Source of the DNA: Dermacentor variabilis
Lineage: Eukaryota; Arthropoda; Arachnida; Ixodida; Ixodidae
NCBI RefSeq assembly: GCF_050947875.1
Contig: NC_134573.1
Span: forward strand, 35,775,115-35,839,114
Reading direction: 5' to 3'
Length of the DNA stretch: 64,000 nt
Each line of letters opens with the position of its first letter. Positions within the stretch are counted from its first letter, which is position 1. Below are positions 45,736-57,264 of the stretch, piece after piece. Position numbers and translations under genes: made by a program. Below the pieces are notes generated by a model. It was given only the letters and a program-made list of their open reading frames with translations, was not told the DNA's origin and made no database searches.

Positions 45736-47094
45736 TTTTGGCACGACAAGAAGAAGGTCAGGGCTATCAGGGGGGAAGTTCCTTCGGTACAGTATGCCGC
45801 CCTGAAGGACATATCGGCGAACGGATGCGTCGGTAGGTGTAGAGCGCAGACGCTCGATGAGTACTCGCAGCGATAGGTCTCGGTACTGCTCATCGGCGAT
45901 GTTAGCGAAGGCAGACACAGAGACAATGCCGTCGGCGGTACTACTGTCGGATTCGTCAGGCTCGTCTACCGGGTAGCGAGACAGGCAGTCAGCGTCCTTG
46001 TGTACTCGGCCAGATTTGTAGGTGACAGAAAACGAATATTCTTGGAGGCGTAAGGCCCAGCGACCAAGTCTTCCTGTAGGGTCTTTCAATGAGCATAACC
46101 AGCAAAGCGCGTGATGGTCTGTGACAACGGAAAAGGGTCGGCCATATAAGTATGGGCGGAACTTCGCAACCGCCCAAACTAGGGCCAGACACTCACGCTC
46201 AGTGACGGAATAGTTGCGCTCCGCGGGCGAGAGGAGCCTGCTGGCGTATGCAATAACGCGGTCGTGGCCACGCTGGCGTTGTGCCAGTACTACGGCAATT
46301 CCGTGACTGGTGGCATCAGTACGGACTTCGGTAGGCGCAGAAGGATCGAAATGGGCCATAACGGGAGGCGTTGTGAGAAGGTCGATTATAAGCGAGAATG
46401 CAGAGGCCTCGTTATCGCCACACTGGAAAGGGGCGTCTTTTTTCAAAAGCTCGGTTAGTGGTAGTGCTATGGCTGCGAAATTTTTCACGAAACGGCGGAA
46501 GTACGAGCAAAGGCCGATGAAGCGGCGCACATCCTTGACACACTTTGGAACAGGGAAGTGCGTAACATCATGGATCATGCCTGGGTCCGGTTGCACTGTA
46601 TTTGCGTCAACGAGATGTCCAAGGACGGTAATCTGGCGACGGCCGAATTGGCACTTCGATGCGTTGAGTTGCAGACCGGCTCGCCGAAAAACGTTTAGGA
46701 CTGCTGAGAGGCGCTCGAGGTGCGTAGCGAATGTTGGGGAGAATACTATAACGTCGTCCAAGTAGCACAGGCACGTGGACCATTTGAAACCGTATAGGGA
46801 GTCCATCATGCGTTCAAAAGTGGCAGGAGCGTTACATAGACCGAACGGCATCACTTTGAATTGATAAAGACCGTCGGGTGTTACAAAGGCAGTCTTGTCG
46901 CGGTCGAGATCGTCCACGGCAATCTGCCAATAGCCGGAGCGAAGGTCAATAGAGGAGAAATAGCGAGCACCGTGGAGGCAGTCAAGGGCGTCATCAATCC
47001 GAGGTAGGGGATACGCGTCCTTTTTGGTAACCCTGTTAAGGGGCCGATAATCCACGCAAAAGCGCCATGAGCCATCCTTCTTTTTTACCAGCAC
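45709..47094 (-). pseudogene. Reverse transcriptase-RNase H of gypsy B
   Basis: A 461-codon open frame holds most of RT and all of RNase H. RT motifs are 'VKKKDGSWRFCVDYRPLN', 'YPLPRIDDALD', 'SSIDLRSGYWQIAV', 'MPFGLCNAPATFERMMD' and the intact catalytic 'CYLDDVIVF'. RNase H shows 'VRTDATSHG', 'TERECLALVWAV' and '[11 protein letters not shown]'. It is the best preserved pol segment in the window. The upstream part of the RT is cut off by a TGA at 47107-47109 that stands where the family has Trp ('SP-W-ASPVV'), so the polyprotein is broken there. Confidence 0.92.
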
Positions 47095-47106
47095 AACAGG
47101 TGACGC

Positions 47107-48618
47107 TCATGGACTACATGAAGGTTCAATTATGTTCTTGGCAAGCATTTTGCGAACTTCGGTGTGAATAACTTGACGCTCAGCCGGTGATACTCGATAC
47201 GGGCGGCGATGAATAGGAGGGGCATTGCCGGTATTAATACAATGTTTAACAGCTGTTGTTTGGGCCAAAGGACGATGGGTAAAGTCAAAAATATCTTCGT
47301 AGGAAATTAGGACGCGGTAGAGCGCACGAGCGTGCTCCGATGGCATGTCGGCTGCAGTCATGTTCTGTAAGTTGGCGATGGTACAAGTTGCCGACTGCGA
47401 TGGTAGAGGAGGATCGGCTAAATTGTCGTCTACTGAAATTGATTGAGCGGCGTCCGGAGGGTGTCGGCGAATAGGAGTGACAGGGTTGGGGGGAGCGACA
47501 TTCTCGTCGTTGGGGCGAAGGCGAACGAGAATAGGGGCGGTTCGGCGCAGGAGAATCGGTGGCGGCATTATCTGAGCGGGCAGCATAGGGACGAGAAAGG
47601 CCACCTGGCGGCGAGAGTTGGCAGTATATGTAGACTGGCTCGGGGAACTCCAGCGACTGCGACAGTGCCGAGAAATGTGCCCAATTCGATGGCAGTGAAA
47701 AGAACTTGGCTTGTCGTCTGCAGTGCGCCATTCAGAGGGGTTGCGGAAACGTGGTGGGTAAGAAGGTGCGGGACGGGGCGGAATCGAAGAAGCCGGGTGG
47801 GTATCAGGGCGATGGGCCGAGCAGATAGTGTGAATACCCATGTTGGTGAACTCCTGGCGGACAACTGCCTGGATCAGGGAAACAGTGACTGCAGGTGCAT
47901 TGGAGGGGCTGGAGTCGAAGGCAGCCGGATAGGCGGTCTCGATCTCACGCCGGACAATCCTGGTAACATCGCCAGTGTTGTTGGGACGAGGAGCGTCGGC
48001 ACAGGAAGATGTCGCTGGGGTATTGGGGTGACGGGCAAACTGTTGGTCGATACGTCGGCTTTTTGCGAGTTCCAGGTGGCGGCACTCCTTTATAACTGCA
48101 TCCACCGTCGCCACGTTGTTAAATGCGAGAAAGTTGAAGGCGTCATCGGCAATGCCTTTGAGGATGTGGGAGACCTTGTCGGACTAAGTCTTGTGTGCGT
48201 CAACTTTGCGGCACAGAGCCAAGACGTCCTGAATGTGCGTTGCGTAGGGCTGCGTTGACGTCTGCACACGACCGGAAAGCGCCTTCTGCGCGGCAAGTTG
48301 GTGACCGTAGGAGTTACCGAACAGGTCCCGGAGCTTTTGCTTAAGCGAATCCCAACTGGTGAGCTCATCTTCGTGCGTCCGATACCAAACTCGAGGTGTG
48401 CCACCGAGATAAAAGACTACGTTGGCGAGCATGATAGTAAGGTCCCACCGGTTATTGCGGCTGACGTGTTCGTACAGGCTGATCCATTCCTCGACGTCTT
48501 CCCCATCTTTTGCCGAGATTACGCCAGGATCACGGGGAGCGGGGAGAGTGATGTAGGTCGTCGAAGTGGCAGCAGGTGTTGGAGCCGGCGGGGTCGAGTT
48601 GTCGTCACCGGGAGCCAT
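47107..48618 (-). pseudogene. Gag and start of Pol of gypsy B, protease missing
   Basis: Gag starts with ATG at 48618 ('MAPGDDNSTPPAPTPA') and runs through 'ISLYEHVSRNNRWD' and 'DVLALCRKVDA' to a TAG at 48186-48184. The frame reopens from 48114 and continues through 'SFHCHRIGHISRHC', a zinc knuckle whose first Cys is Ser. It then goes directly to the RT N-terminal region ('RPYRVSPAERQVIHTEVRKM'). Gypsy Pol normally has a retropepsin with DTG or DSG in between; none is seen, so a deletion of that segment is inferred. A competing frame in 47731-47285 suggests a frameshift near the gag end. Confidence 0.8.
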
Positions 48619-48692
48619 GATGGAAGGCTCGACGTACCGTCCACTGCGAAGCTCCGTGTCGAGGTACAGGGAACGTCCACCTCCACTAGATA

Positions 48693-48852
48693 TGTTACGT
48701 TGGAAGACTCCGACGAAAAGCTATTTACAAGTATATTTACAAGGCAATACGCCGCAGTTGGCCAAGAGGCAACAGCCCGCGCTAGCTTCCAATCGTCGTC
48801 GTCGTCTTCTTACTCCGCGGCTCTTCGTCATTGGAAATACTGTCCCGAAGCA
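48693..48852 (-). repeat. 5' LTR of gypsy B
   Basis: 160 bp, 'tgttacgttgg...cccgaagca'; pairs with 44450-44609. Confidence 0.92.
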
Positions 48853-48856
48853 ATAT

Positions 48857-49202
48857 TTTAATATATTGATGACATTGGATTGTGGTCTAGCAGGCAAGAA
48901 TGCTAAACAAGGAGGAGTAATTTTAATTTGCACTTGGTAAGATGTGCAAGCAATTCAGGCTGTTATACATGAAATGGGACATTTGTAGATGTCTTCTACA
49001 ATGCTGCAGTCCTGAATAGCTTCAGAGTTGAGTAGTACCACTATAATTTCTCTGTAAAGCATGCAGCACAGTTTAGCATTGGGAGAGGCTGGCATCAACA
49101 GGCGTCTACTTACTGTGATGTTCAAATGTTGTGTTACTGTTAGGGTGACTATATATAATTTATGGTTTAATTTTAATCTTGTATGAGGCAGACATAGTTT
49201 AC
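48857..49202. other. AT-rich sequence without recognised gene
   Basis: It lies between gypsy B and the hairpin element at 49203 and contains no supported exon. Confidence 0.5.
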
Positions 49203-49341
49203 CCACTTGGTTAAACAATAGAGATGTAATATCTATGTAAACAAGTATTACTTATTCATTTATGCCATTTGGACAATGGCAGAAATGTATGGGTAATACT
49301 TGTGCACATAGACATTACATCACTATTGTTTAACCAAGTGG
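49203..49341. repeat. 139-bp imperfect hairpin element
   Basis: 'ccacttggttaaacaatag' at the left end is the reverse complement of the right end. Complementarity continues inward with a few mismatches through 'gatgtaat.tctatgt..acaagtatta'. The centre is near 49272. It resembles a small fold-back MITE; no clear target duplication is visible. Confidence 0.75.
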
Positions 49342-49717
49342 TGCCCTTGCATGCTAAATTTTACAGGGCTATTAAGTAATGTCAACTTTTGTTGCAACAT
49401 TAAGGCACCTTTTATATTATTACAGATTACCACCATTGTGTACCATCATAGTGTGACATTTACACTAAATGTATTTGACTTTGCTATAAAACCCTGCACA
49501 GTGGTGCATCATGAAATTTTTTCTATAGTTTCTGGCCTCAGAATGCACTTCACGTTATATTCTTGTTTGCAACAAGACTATAATGCAGGTGTCTCTCCTC
49601 ATATTTTGTGGCACTTAAAACTGCGGCGAGCTAAACCACTCGGCAGCAATACTGGAAACGCTACTGCGTGTGGAGCTGTCTTCAAACACACACACAACGA
49701 ATACATAATTGCTTTTT

Positions 49718-50092
49718 TAGCGCAAAACAACGGACAGAAGAAAGACGACCAGAACAAGGCGCTACTCTCAACTGACATTATTTTATTACGTCCCTCCTTT
49801 GTAGACAGCAGAATCTAGAAGAACATGCGTTGTGAACACTATCTGCAGGAACCACCAACATCTGATCACAAGAGCACACTCATGCGACAGCATAAAAAAA
49901 CCATATTGAGCACTGTACAAGGTTAAAGAAAGCACACTAATGCACTGAGACCCCAATGATTGTATGAAGAAAGCTTCCGATAACTGTCTGGCGGTAGTAT
50001 CATGCTTATTTTTCAAAATCGTAGTATAACGAAACATTGCGAACATAAGCGATCCATACCAACAGGCACAGGTTCCCATTTGGCTCAACATT
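49718..50092 (-). mobile_element. Penelope-like 3' end, minus arm of second head-to-head pair
   Basis: On the minus strand it encodes the end of the GIY-YIG endonuclease domain: 'RYTTILKNKHDTTARQLSEA', then 'FFIQSLGSQCISVLSLTL'. This matches the family pattern 'DTKILxRHKxxxxREIxEAFxIK'. The non-coding 3' region follows ('aataaaataatgtcagttga', 'cttgttctggtcgtctttct'). Only the last part of the element is present. Confidence 0.75.
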
Positions 50093-50099
50093 GTAAAAT

Positions 50100-50442
50100 A
50101 TGGAAGTGCAAAGCCATGTTTCGTGATACTACGATTTTGAAAAATGCTGTGATACCACTGCCCGAGAGCTATCGGAAGCTTTCTTCATACATTCATTGGG
50201 GTCACAGTGCATTAGTGTGCCTTACTTTAACCTTCTCCAGTGCTCAATATGGTTTTTTGAATCCCGTCGCATGAGTGCGCTCTTGTGATCGGTTGCTGGT
50301 GGTTCCTGCACATGGTGCTCACTGCCCCATGTTCTTGTAGATTCTATTATCTATAAAGGAGTGACGCAATAAAGTGATGTCAGTTGAGAGTGGCGCCTTG
50401 TGCTGGTCGTCTTTCTTGCGTCCATTGTTTTGCGCTTAACAA
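50100..50442 (+). mobile_element. Penelope-like 3' end, plus arm of second head-to-head pair
   Basis: Inverse copy of 49718-50092, with the same end of the endonuclease ('ELSEAFFIHSLGSQCISV' in broken frame) and the same 3' region ending 'ccattgttttgcgctta'. The two arms meet near 50095 with their 5'-truncated ends facing each other, separated by only a few tens of bases. Confidence 0.75.
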
Positions 50443-51405
50443 AGTATTTAGAGATTCACACCAACTAGCCCGCCAACACATTGTGTTGCGGGCACTTCTG
50501 AAGTACTGTCTGTCCAATAACATTGGTGGCATGGAAGTGCCGTCCACTTCTATGCGTTGCTTTCTGTTTAATTGTGGCATCACATCACATTATAATCATA
50601 ATGTGTATGTACTTTTTCCAGGAGACCCATATTCCTATCCTTGTGTTATATTTGCTGTTGCATTATTTATGTGCAAATGACCAGTGCTCCAAGCTCCATT
50701 TTATCGCAAAGTAAACTACTGTTACCTAAACTGTTCTGTATATCGGAAAACCAAAGCCTAACTGCCGAACAGGACCAAGCAGCAGCCTTAGTGCAGTTTC
50801 AAGTAGTCAGATTTTATTGGTCATGCAGAGGTGCTCAGCATACCTCTTTAATACTAGCTGAACAATTTAGCTGTGTGAAAACTGAGTATTTATGCAGCTT
50901 CAACCACATGCTATTGGCCATTGCCCCTGCCCTCAGCAAATGTGGAAGATTATCACGGCATTTCTTTTTCTAACTCTTTGTCGTTATTGCAGTGGGATTA
51001 TTGTATCCGTAAGTAGGAAACAGATCACATAGGCAATCAAAAACCAACAATGTGTAAACTTGAAACATTGATTGTACAGTTTGATGACCCAGAATAAGCA
51101 GAAATACACCATAAATGATCGACAATTAACTTTTACTTGACACAGGGCTAGAGTATACAGTAAGCATACTGTATGCTCATACGGTGTCACATCAATTTAA
51201 ATTTTAGTGTAGCTTTACAGTGTACGCTTCTATTGTTGCAATCTGTCAGAGGGATTGTAATGTTTCGGGTGTCTAGCAACTACACCGTCTATATACAGTA
51301 GTAAAAATGTGCGAACTGTATTTTTAATGATTTGACAGAATGTGTAGAAGAATAAAGCCATACAATCAACGCACAGCGATGTGACTTTCTCTGCACATGC
51401 TGCAG
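50443..51405. other. No gene recognised
   Basis: AT-rich with open frames up to 110 codons (50641-50973), none with a domain or convincing splice pair. Confidence 0.4.
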
Positions 51406-51497
51406 GTGCTAAAGAGTATGGTGGAAGCTGTTGCCAAGGTTCGAACCAAAAAAGAAAGCCAGTATAAAAGGGTCCACACCACTGATCTCTACTACAG

Positions 51498-51591
51498 GGG
51501 ATGGACAGCACATCGAGCACCCTCGAATGAAGCCAACCTTGTCCCGGAAGTTGGTGCTTCACAACTTTGCGGCAGCACTTCATTTGCACGG
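51498..51591 (+). CDS. Candidate third exon of the same gene
   Basis: Acceptor 'ctctactacag' at 51497 and donor (CACGG followed by GTATGT) at 51591/51592 bound 94 nt. With two entering bases the frame reads 'DGQHIEHPRMKPTLSRKLVL' then 'HNFAAALHLH', leaving GG. The phase agrees with the exon at 44158-44246 before it and the one at 53381 after it. A longer alternative starts at 51406 after 'gcacatgctgcag' and is open in a different phase. The protein looks basic and globular; no family is recognised. Confidence 0.45.
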
Positions 51592-53380
51592 GTATGTGGC
51601 ATTTCTTCACCTAGCATGCCTGCCTGATGTGCCATAAACTGCCCAAGCAGTGTTTCGAGGTGTCCAATATTTTTCCATTGCAGTGTCGACAGTGTCGCTA
51701 ACATAAGTGGCGTGCAATGGAAACACTCGTAAATGAGAAAAAAACTTGTTGTAAGAGAACACTATCGTATTCGGGCTCAGATTGTCATAAAAGCGCTTAC
51801 CAGACATTTCCTAAAATTTGAACAACCACAAGGAAAAGTTTTTCGGCAGCAATATTATCTGATCGCACGCACTAGTTAGTCCACCATATGCCCTGCTTCC
51901 AAGACAAGCGCCTGCATGACACCGCATTTCCACTGGCTTCACCTGCATCCGGTGCGGTGTGCTGCATCCAGCAAAACATACTAGAAATCAGTGGTGCACA
52001 GTGTTTTCTGTCCCCCTTCTCGATGCCTACTGAACACATGTTGAACTGTTTCCAAAGCAGAAAAACAGAGGGAAAGGGCTCTGAACAAATTGCATTCTAA
52101 AGTGGCTGGTACTGGGTAACGGTAGATTTGCACCAGGCAACCTGGGCGCCCAAAAAGGCTGCTGTTTACTTGCAAATGGCCAACGTATTGCGAGCATGTT
52201 GAAGTTCTTTTTTATTCTCATCGCTTATTTAGCTAGTAGAGACAGCTTTCACAACTGGAGAAGAAGCCTTGGAAGCATGAAATACTTCACAAAACAAGCT
52301 TCCATATATCGTGTCTGCATCACAATTTCATGGCTGCATGAGTGAACCCTCTGGTTAATATGTAAGAGTGTTCATGATGTTTGCCATGCATTATCCACTT
52401 TATTTACAGGTCAACCCTATCTTGAGATTTAAGCTGATGTTGCGTTCACAGAAATTATGGCCGAGAGCTAGCTTTTGAGAATACAGATTGAGCTCAACAG
52501 ATTAAACGCCAGAACAAGTCGTTGAGGATTTCAGATCAAGCATCTTCAAAGGCCAGTTCATTTAGTGGTGTTAATATTCTGCTCAAAGTTGTTGATTGTT
52601 ACGTTCATATGGTGCCGAAGCATCGCGGTAAGAACTTCACTTGGAGTACATAGCAAGGGTGTATTCGACGTAAGCTGCTGGCTTTCTTCTGTGTTTTCAA
52701 AAACTGGTTTCTTGTTCAGTATAAATTTTCAAATTTTGCATTGTTTATTAGCTGTTTTATCCTGTTTCCTTTTCCTGCAGCTTCTTAGTTAAACATCTGA
52801 ATAGTGAACAGAACTTGACCTTTTGCTTGATTTTCTAGATTACACGCCCTCGATGCAAAACAATTTCACTTCAAAACTGCTTGTACCGTACTGAAAGAGT
52901 AACTTGAAGCAGCCATAGCCACCAATAACACGCAATAGATGATTATGAAAATTGTAGTATTGTTTTTTGATCTACAGGGTGTCTTAACTATCCTGCTCCA
53001 AGATTTAAAAATATGTAAATGCGACGTAAATATACAAAATGAAGGTAATGTTGTTTGCCATCGCTTGGAAATACTCTGATTATTTTTTGCATTCTGCCTA
53101 ATTACATAATTCTTAATTAGTTAATAAATACCTCAAATAATTAATTGAAATGTGTCAATGAAAAGTTGTAGAGCAATATGAACGCCTCCTGATACACTTT
53201 TTTTGTTTCTGTTACTCATTGTGTGCTACATAAGTGTTTTTCCAAGGAATAAGACTGCGAATACACAGTGTCTTGAGTGGCCAGTTATGTTTGAGTTTTG
53301 TGGTGCAAAGCCACGAATACAACTTAAATGGGTTCTTTTAAGAAAAAGATTAGTTCAGAAAATTATTCTTCTTTATGCAG
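51592..53380. other. Intron-like sequence with one dispersed repeat
   Basis: It holds repeat R-C copy 2 from 52973. No other exon with good splice signals was recognised. Confidence 0.4.
52973..53260 (+). repeat. Dispersed repeat R-C, copy 2
   Basis: Uninterrupted relative of 11559-12130. It shows that the MITE in the first copy is an insertion. Confidence 0.75.
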
Positions 53381-53537
53381 CCTGTGGAGACAAGGTTTCT
53401 CAGACATGGCTATGGCCCTCAAGGAAGATGCCGAGGCCACAGGCAGTTCCTCCAGTGACCGTGAAAAGGTCTTTTGGGCACAAGTCAAATTTCGCACCCC
53501 TACCTTTCCCCTGCAGCTTTTCTGTCTACTTAGCTAA
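53381..53537 (+). CDS. Candidate fourth exon of the same gene
   Basis: A strong acceptor ('attattcttctttatgcag') precedes it. With one entering base, completing GGC from the previous exon, the frame reads 'LWRQGFSDMAMALKEDAEAT' then 'GSSSSDREKVFWAQVKF' and runs to TAA at 53535-53537. The acidic and Ser-rich part looks protein-like, but the last 15 residues do not, so the exon may instead end at a weak donor (AAAAG followed by GTCTTT) at 53468. A second phase is also open to a donor at 53540. The family is not recognised. Confidence 0.4.
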
Positions 53538-54847
53538 CCAGGTGGGTCAATGATGGCAAAGGGAAAAAAGAATCAACAGCTTCAAACGTAGAACTTGCTC
53601 AAGCTCAATGCATTTTTTGTGTGAACTTTTTCCCTTATCATTTATGAAAAAACGGGTAATAAGTATATGATATAGTCTTCATATGGACACCTATTTCCCA
53701 CAGAGAATTAGCAGTAAAGAAAGCAGCTGATCAAGGATTGAATATTAGCTAGGATGATGTGGCATAGATGGGATAATGATTATGAATGTTTCTGGTGAAG
53801 GTAGGGGTAGTGGAGTGAATAATCAGAGTTTATATATAGATTAAAAGACATTTCGTTCCAATGCCAGAATTTTAAATCATCCCAAATAATTCTTGCGTTT
53901 GATAGTCTATACACACTGAGTGACAGTGCTTCTTGATGCTTGCTTCTTGCTGACATCATTCTTATGCTGCATAATTCACCTGTTTAAGTTCCCTATTTAT
54001 CCCGTTCAAGCAACTTTACATTCATCATAAGAAACCTCGTAGATGAGTTCCAGAAACTTGCTGATGAGATTAGGGGGCGGCGTGGACCCCAGGCTTAGAT
54101 ATGCATTCAAGAGCCTCATATCTTGCAAATATTAGAAATACTCCTGCTAAGCAAGTTCTTGGTGACAGACAAGGTTATTTGTGAATACAAATTCGCCTAA
54201 GTTTACAAAACAGTCAATATAGAACATGTCAAGCGATATCGCTGACAATACACACACATTCCAATGAAAATACAAATAAATATAGCACCAAATGCTGAAT
54301 CATTGGCATGATGCCATTCTTTCAGTGGAACAAAATCGGTCCTGCGTTCTAAATCTGGAATCCTTTATAATCCAGAACACTAAATACCTCATGAGGGTTG
54401 TGACGTAATATATGCATGTATTTATTCCTCGTTTTTTTACTTTTAAGAGCCGATAATGCTTAAACAGTAGTGAAAGAATTGAGATCACAGTACGTAATAC
54501 TTTATATTGCTCCAGCAATCCGTTTCTCTGCTGATCGCAGCATTTGACACTAACAGTTTTTGGCAGAAAATGTGAGACAGAAGCGCACATAACACTTAGG
54601 GTGGTGCTATTCACTTTGATTGTTTGGGAACGAAACCCATAATGTACATGTTATGGCCCTACGTGTCATTACCTTTGAACAACAAAAAGGCAGGGGGTTT
54701 GTGTTTTGCAAAACTACATGGAGGTTTTTACTGTGTGCAATTAAAATTAGAAACCTTCACAGCTGATAATAAATGCATTCTCCACTGGTTTAGGTTATAC
54801 AGGTGCACTACTTTACACAGAACACACTCTTTTACCTCGTCACTGCC
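53538..54847. other. No gene recognised
   Basis: AT-rich sequence; open frames lack domains. Confidence 0.45.
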
Positions 54848-55118
54848 CACAGTCTTAGGCAAAGTTACACCCTTTGGAGTGCCCCTTCTGCCACACAACG
54901 ATAATCGTCATCTGCCTTGATGCGTTTCCTTTCTTTAACGCTGCGAGCCCTGTACTTTCCAGTAACGAACGGCATGCGCGTTATCAGCATGATAGCATTC
55001 CCGACAGGAAAGTAGCGGGCGTGGCGTTTTTAAGAAAGGAAACGCATCAAGGCAGATAACGATTATTGTTGTGTAGCAGAAGGGGCACTCCTAAGGGTGT
55101 AACTGCCTAAGAGTGCAG
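54848..55118. mobile_element. 270-bp MITE with long inverted ends
   Basis: The left end ('cttaggcaaagttacaccct') and right end ('agggtgtaactgcctaag') are inverted repeats. The complementarity extends about 85 bp inward through 'ccttctgccacacaacgat' and 'cttgatgcgtttcctttctt', to a short centre near 54980. A half copy lies at 36926-37029. It shares the 'acaccctt' end word with the TA-type MITE at 11833. Confidence 0.85.
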
Positions 55119-57189
55119 TTGGTGATTCAGATTCTTCAAAGGTGTTTCATTGTATTGCATAGCACATCGCTTTTCACTTATTTGCAGAATATTGCATTGC
55201 AATTGTGTCATATGAGATAAATCCATTAGAGAGCTTTAACTTGCCCTAAATTTAGTACAGCTGTGTACTGGTAAACTGGCAGCAGCTTGCAGTGCTTGTG
55301 GAAAAACAATTGTAACTGCCATATTATATGTAACTGCTAGTGCACAGGCATCGGCAGCAGCAACAGTTAGGGTACACTTGTTTCTTTTATTCTGGGGTAT
55401 GCATCCTCCACCAGAAAGTAGTTTTCTTCGTCTTTCTCTTCTACCACATTGGAATGTGAAATGGGGTGTAATTTCTAGGGTATACTCTTGCATAAACTTC
55501 ATGAGCATTTATTCTTGTCTGTGCCACAGATCATTGTTGCTACGACTGTAAAAGCAGGGTGCCTGTTTACAGCACCCGTAGGGAACAATCTGGGAATCTT
55601 TACCGAACAGTAAGGATAATGAATAATCGAATAATTTATAGTAATTTTCAACAAATTTACCACTCTTTGCATTCCACTGTGGTGTTTTTCAAACTCTAAT
55701 TTGGAACAAGGTTTGACTGCAGGATGTCATGTTGTGTGAAAGGGTGCACTTGTGGGCATAACACCTCATCGTCAATATTCTGCTGCACAGAATGTCATTA
55801 GCTTTCGTATGCATTGGTCACTATCGGCTGCTCCTTTGTTAGTTGGAATGTAGCATTTATGTAAAGCACATTTGATGTTCCAACAAAAAGCACTGTGCCC
55901 TCTTATCTCCTAATTCTCCTACTTGATGTCTAGTGTTATAATAGCATGGTTCACACCATGAGATTCAGTGCGGTGTATAATTGTGTCTGGTGGGGTAGGG
56001 GGTGTACATTAACTTTAGCAACATTTCCAGACGACTTGAATCAATATTGTGGAATGCTGGTTTTTTTTCAATCGCTGTTACCAAGTTTCACTTTGGTTAG
56101 GGCAACAAGTATAATGTAGTTCGCTAGCACTCCTGCCAACACATATAATGTGCAGGCATCTGTGTTGAAAAAAAGACCAGCTAATGGTTTGCCAGGAGCT
56201 AAGGTCCATTTAGACCATTAAATTTTGAGCTTACACCGGTGGAAATAACTGGTGAATGAAAGCACACCCAGGAGAACTGACCATAAAATTTTCTTTCATT
56301 ATAATAATGCTGAAGCTTTGAACTGCATTTGAACTGACTTGTTTAAAAAATGACCCATTTCCTTGTTCAACTAAGATAAAGGTTCCACAGGAAGACAGAA
56401 ACTTGAAGCCGTCAACAGCAGCATGAATATAAACAGCGCTCGACGTTTTGCAATCTTGCACCTGGTTATAATATTGTCCATCCCATTTTTTCCACAGGCT
56501 GTTCCTTACTGTTTTATGGTCATACGCAGTTTAATTTTAATGTCCCTATTTTTTGATATTTGGTTAATATACCTTTTCTTCATCGGCTTTCAATAAAATA
56601 TATATTCATATTGTGCCTTCATTTAATATTTACAGTGATCTTAACCAGTGCATCTTGATACAAAATTTATTTTCCTTAATTTTTCGTTTTCCTTTTCCAA
56701 ATGTGCAAACTGTTTCTCTTGATACCTATTTTGTCTTGTGGGAAGATTAGGTCTACTGGATAATGACTGCTGACATGTGTACATCGTTTTCTGTTTTGGT
56801 CACCCCTACTCTTAGCAAGTACTGACAGCAGTGCTCATACCCGCTCCATCACAATCACCACTGCTAAGCACACCCTTCCTTCCTTTATTTTAACACTTTG
56901 GCTTCTCTTGACCTATTATATGCACCAGTTTCTTGTCCCCCAATAAGGCTAGGGGCCAGTGAGCTATGCACAATCCAAAAGAACACAGCCAAGGAAAACA
57001 TTTGCTACCCTAATGACAAGCACCTATGTCGAAATGTTGGCTACAGCATCATACCTTGTTGCAACAATGTTGGTCTACTTACATGTTTTTCTAACACAGA
57101 AGTTACTGCTTTGCCGTGTTCTGTGATTATACTTTTTGCCGCTTTCTTGAGGATGGATATTCACGAATGCTATTTGTTTCTCCTAACAG
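55119..57189. other. No firm gene
   Basis: A short minus-strand open segment at 55441-55368, after a fair acceptor, reads 'EKDEENYFLVEDAYPRIKET' and could be a terminal exon, but it is too short to support. The rest is AT-rich without recognised features. Confidence 0.35.
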
Positions 57190-57264
57190 CAGCAAGTTTA
57201 TCCTTGCAAGCGTTTGGGGTCAAGAACAACTTTCACCAGGAAGAAGTGCAAGACGAGTGATTGA
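57190..57264 (+). CDS. Possible 3'-terminal exon with polyadenylation signal
   Basis: The acceptor 'tgtttctcctaacag' is followed by 70-120 bases open in all three phases, and AATAAA lies at 57269-57274. Phase 0 gives 24 codons ending TGA at 57262-57264. Another phase ends TGA at 57258-57260 ('FGVKNNFHQEEVQDE'). The acceptor and AATAAA make a last exon plausible, perhaps of the transcript that includes 53381, but the phase and the link are not established. Confidence 0.3.
   Translation, partial: QQVYPCKRLGSRTTFTRKKCKTSD

Larger units (their letters stand above)
44450..48852 (-). mobile_element. Ty3/gypsy retrotransposon B, complete with LTRs
   Basis: Two 160-bp LTRs (44450-44609 and 48693-48852) start TG and end CA, differ at about nine positions by eye, and lie inside a 4-bp ATAT duplication (44446-44449 and 48853-48856). 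Between them on the minus strand are gag, RT, RNase H, integrase and a GPY/F-type C-terminus. A purine-rich run ('cgggggtag' on the minus strand) abuts the 3' LTR. No DTG/DSG protease motif is found between gag and RT. Stops occur in gag, before the RT, and twice in integrase. The element sits in the inferred intron between 44246 and 51498, in the orientation opposite to that gene. Confidence 0.93.

Noticed and set aside
45093..46765. Several plus-strand ORFs (up to 151 codons)
   Set aside because: They are antisense shadows of gypsy B pol on the minus strand.
49786..50091. 101-codon ORF as a separate gene
   Set aside because: It is the end of a Penelope-like endonuclease and belongs to that element.
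51406..51627. Alternative reading of the 51.4-51.6 kb exon from the earlier acceptor
   Set aside because: It is open, but its phase does not connect with the neighbouring exons, whereas the 51498 acceptor does. It was kept as an alternative only.
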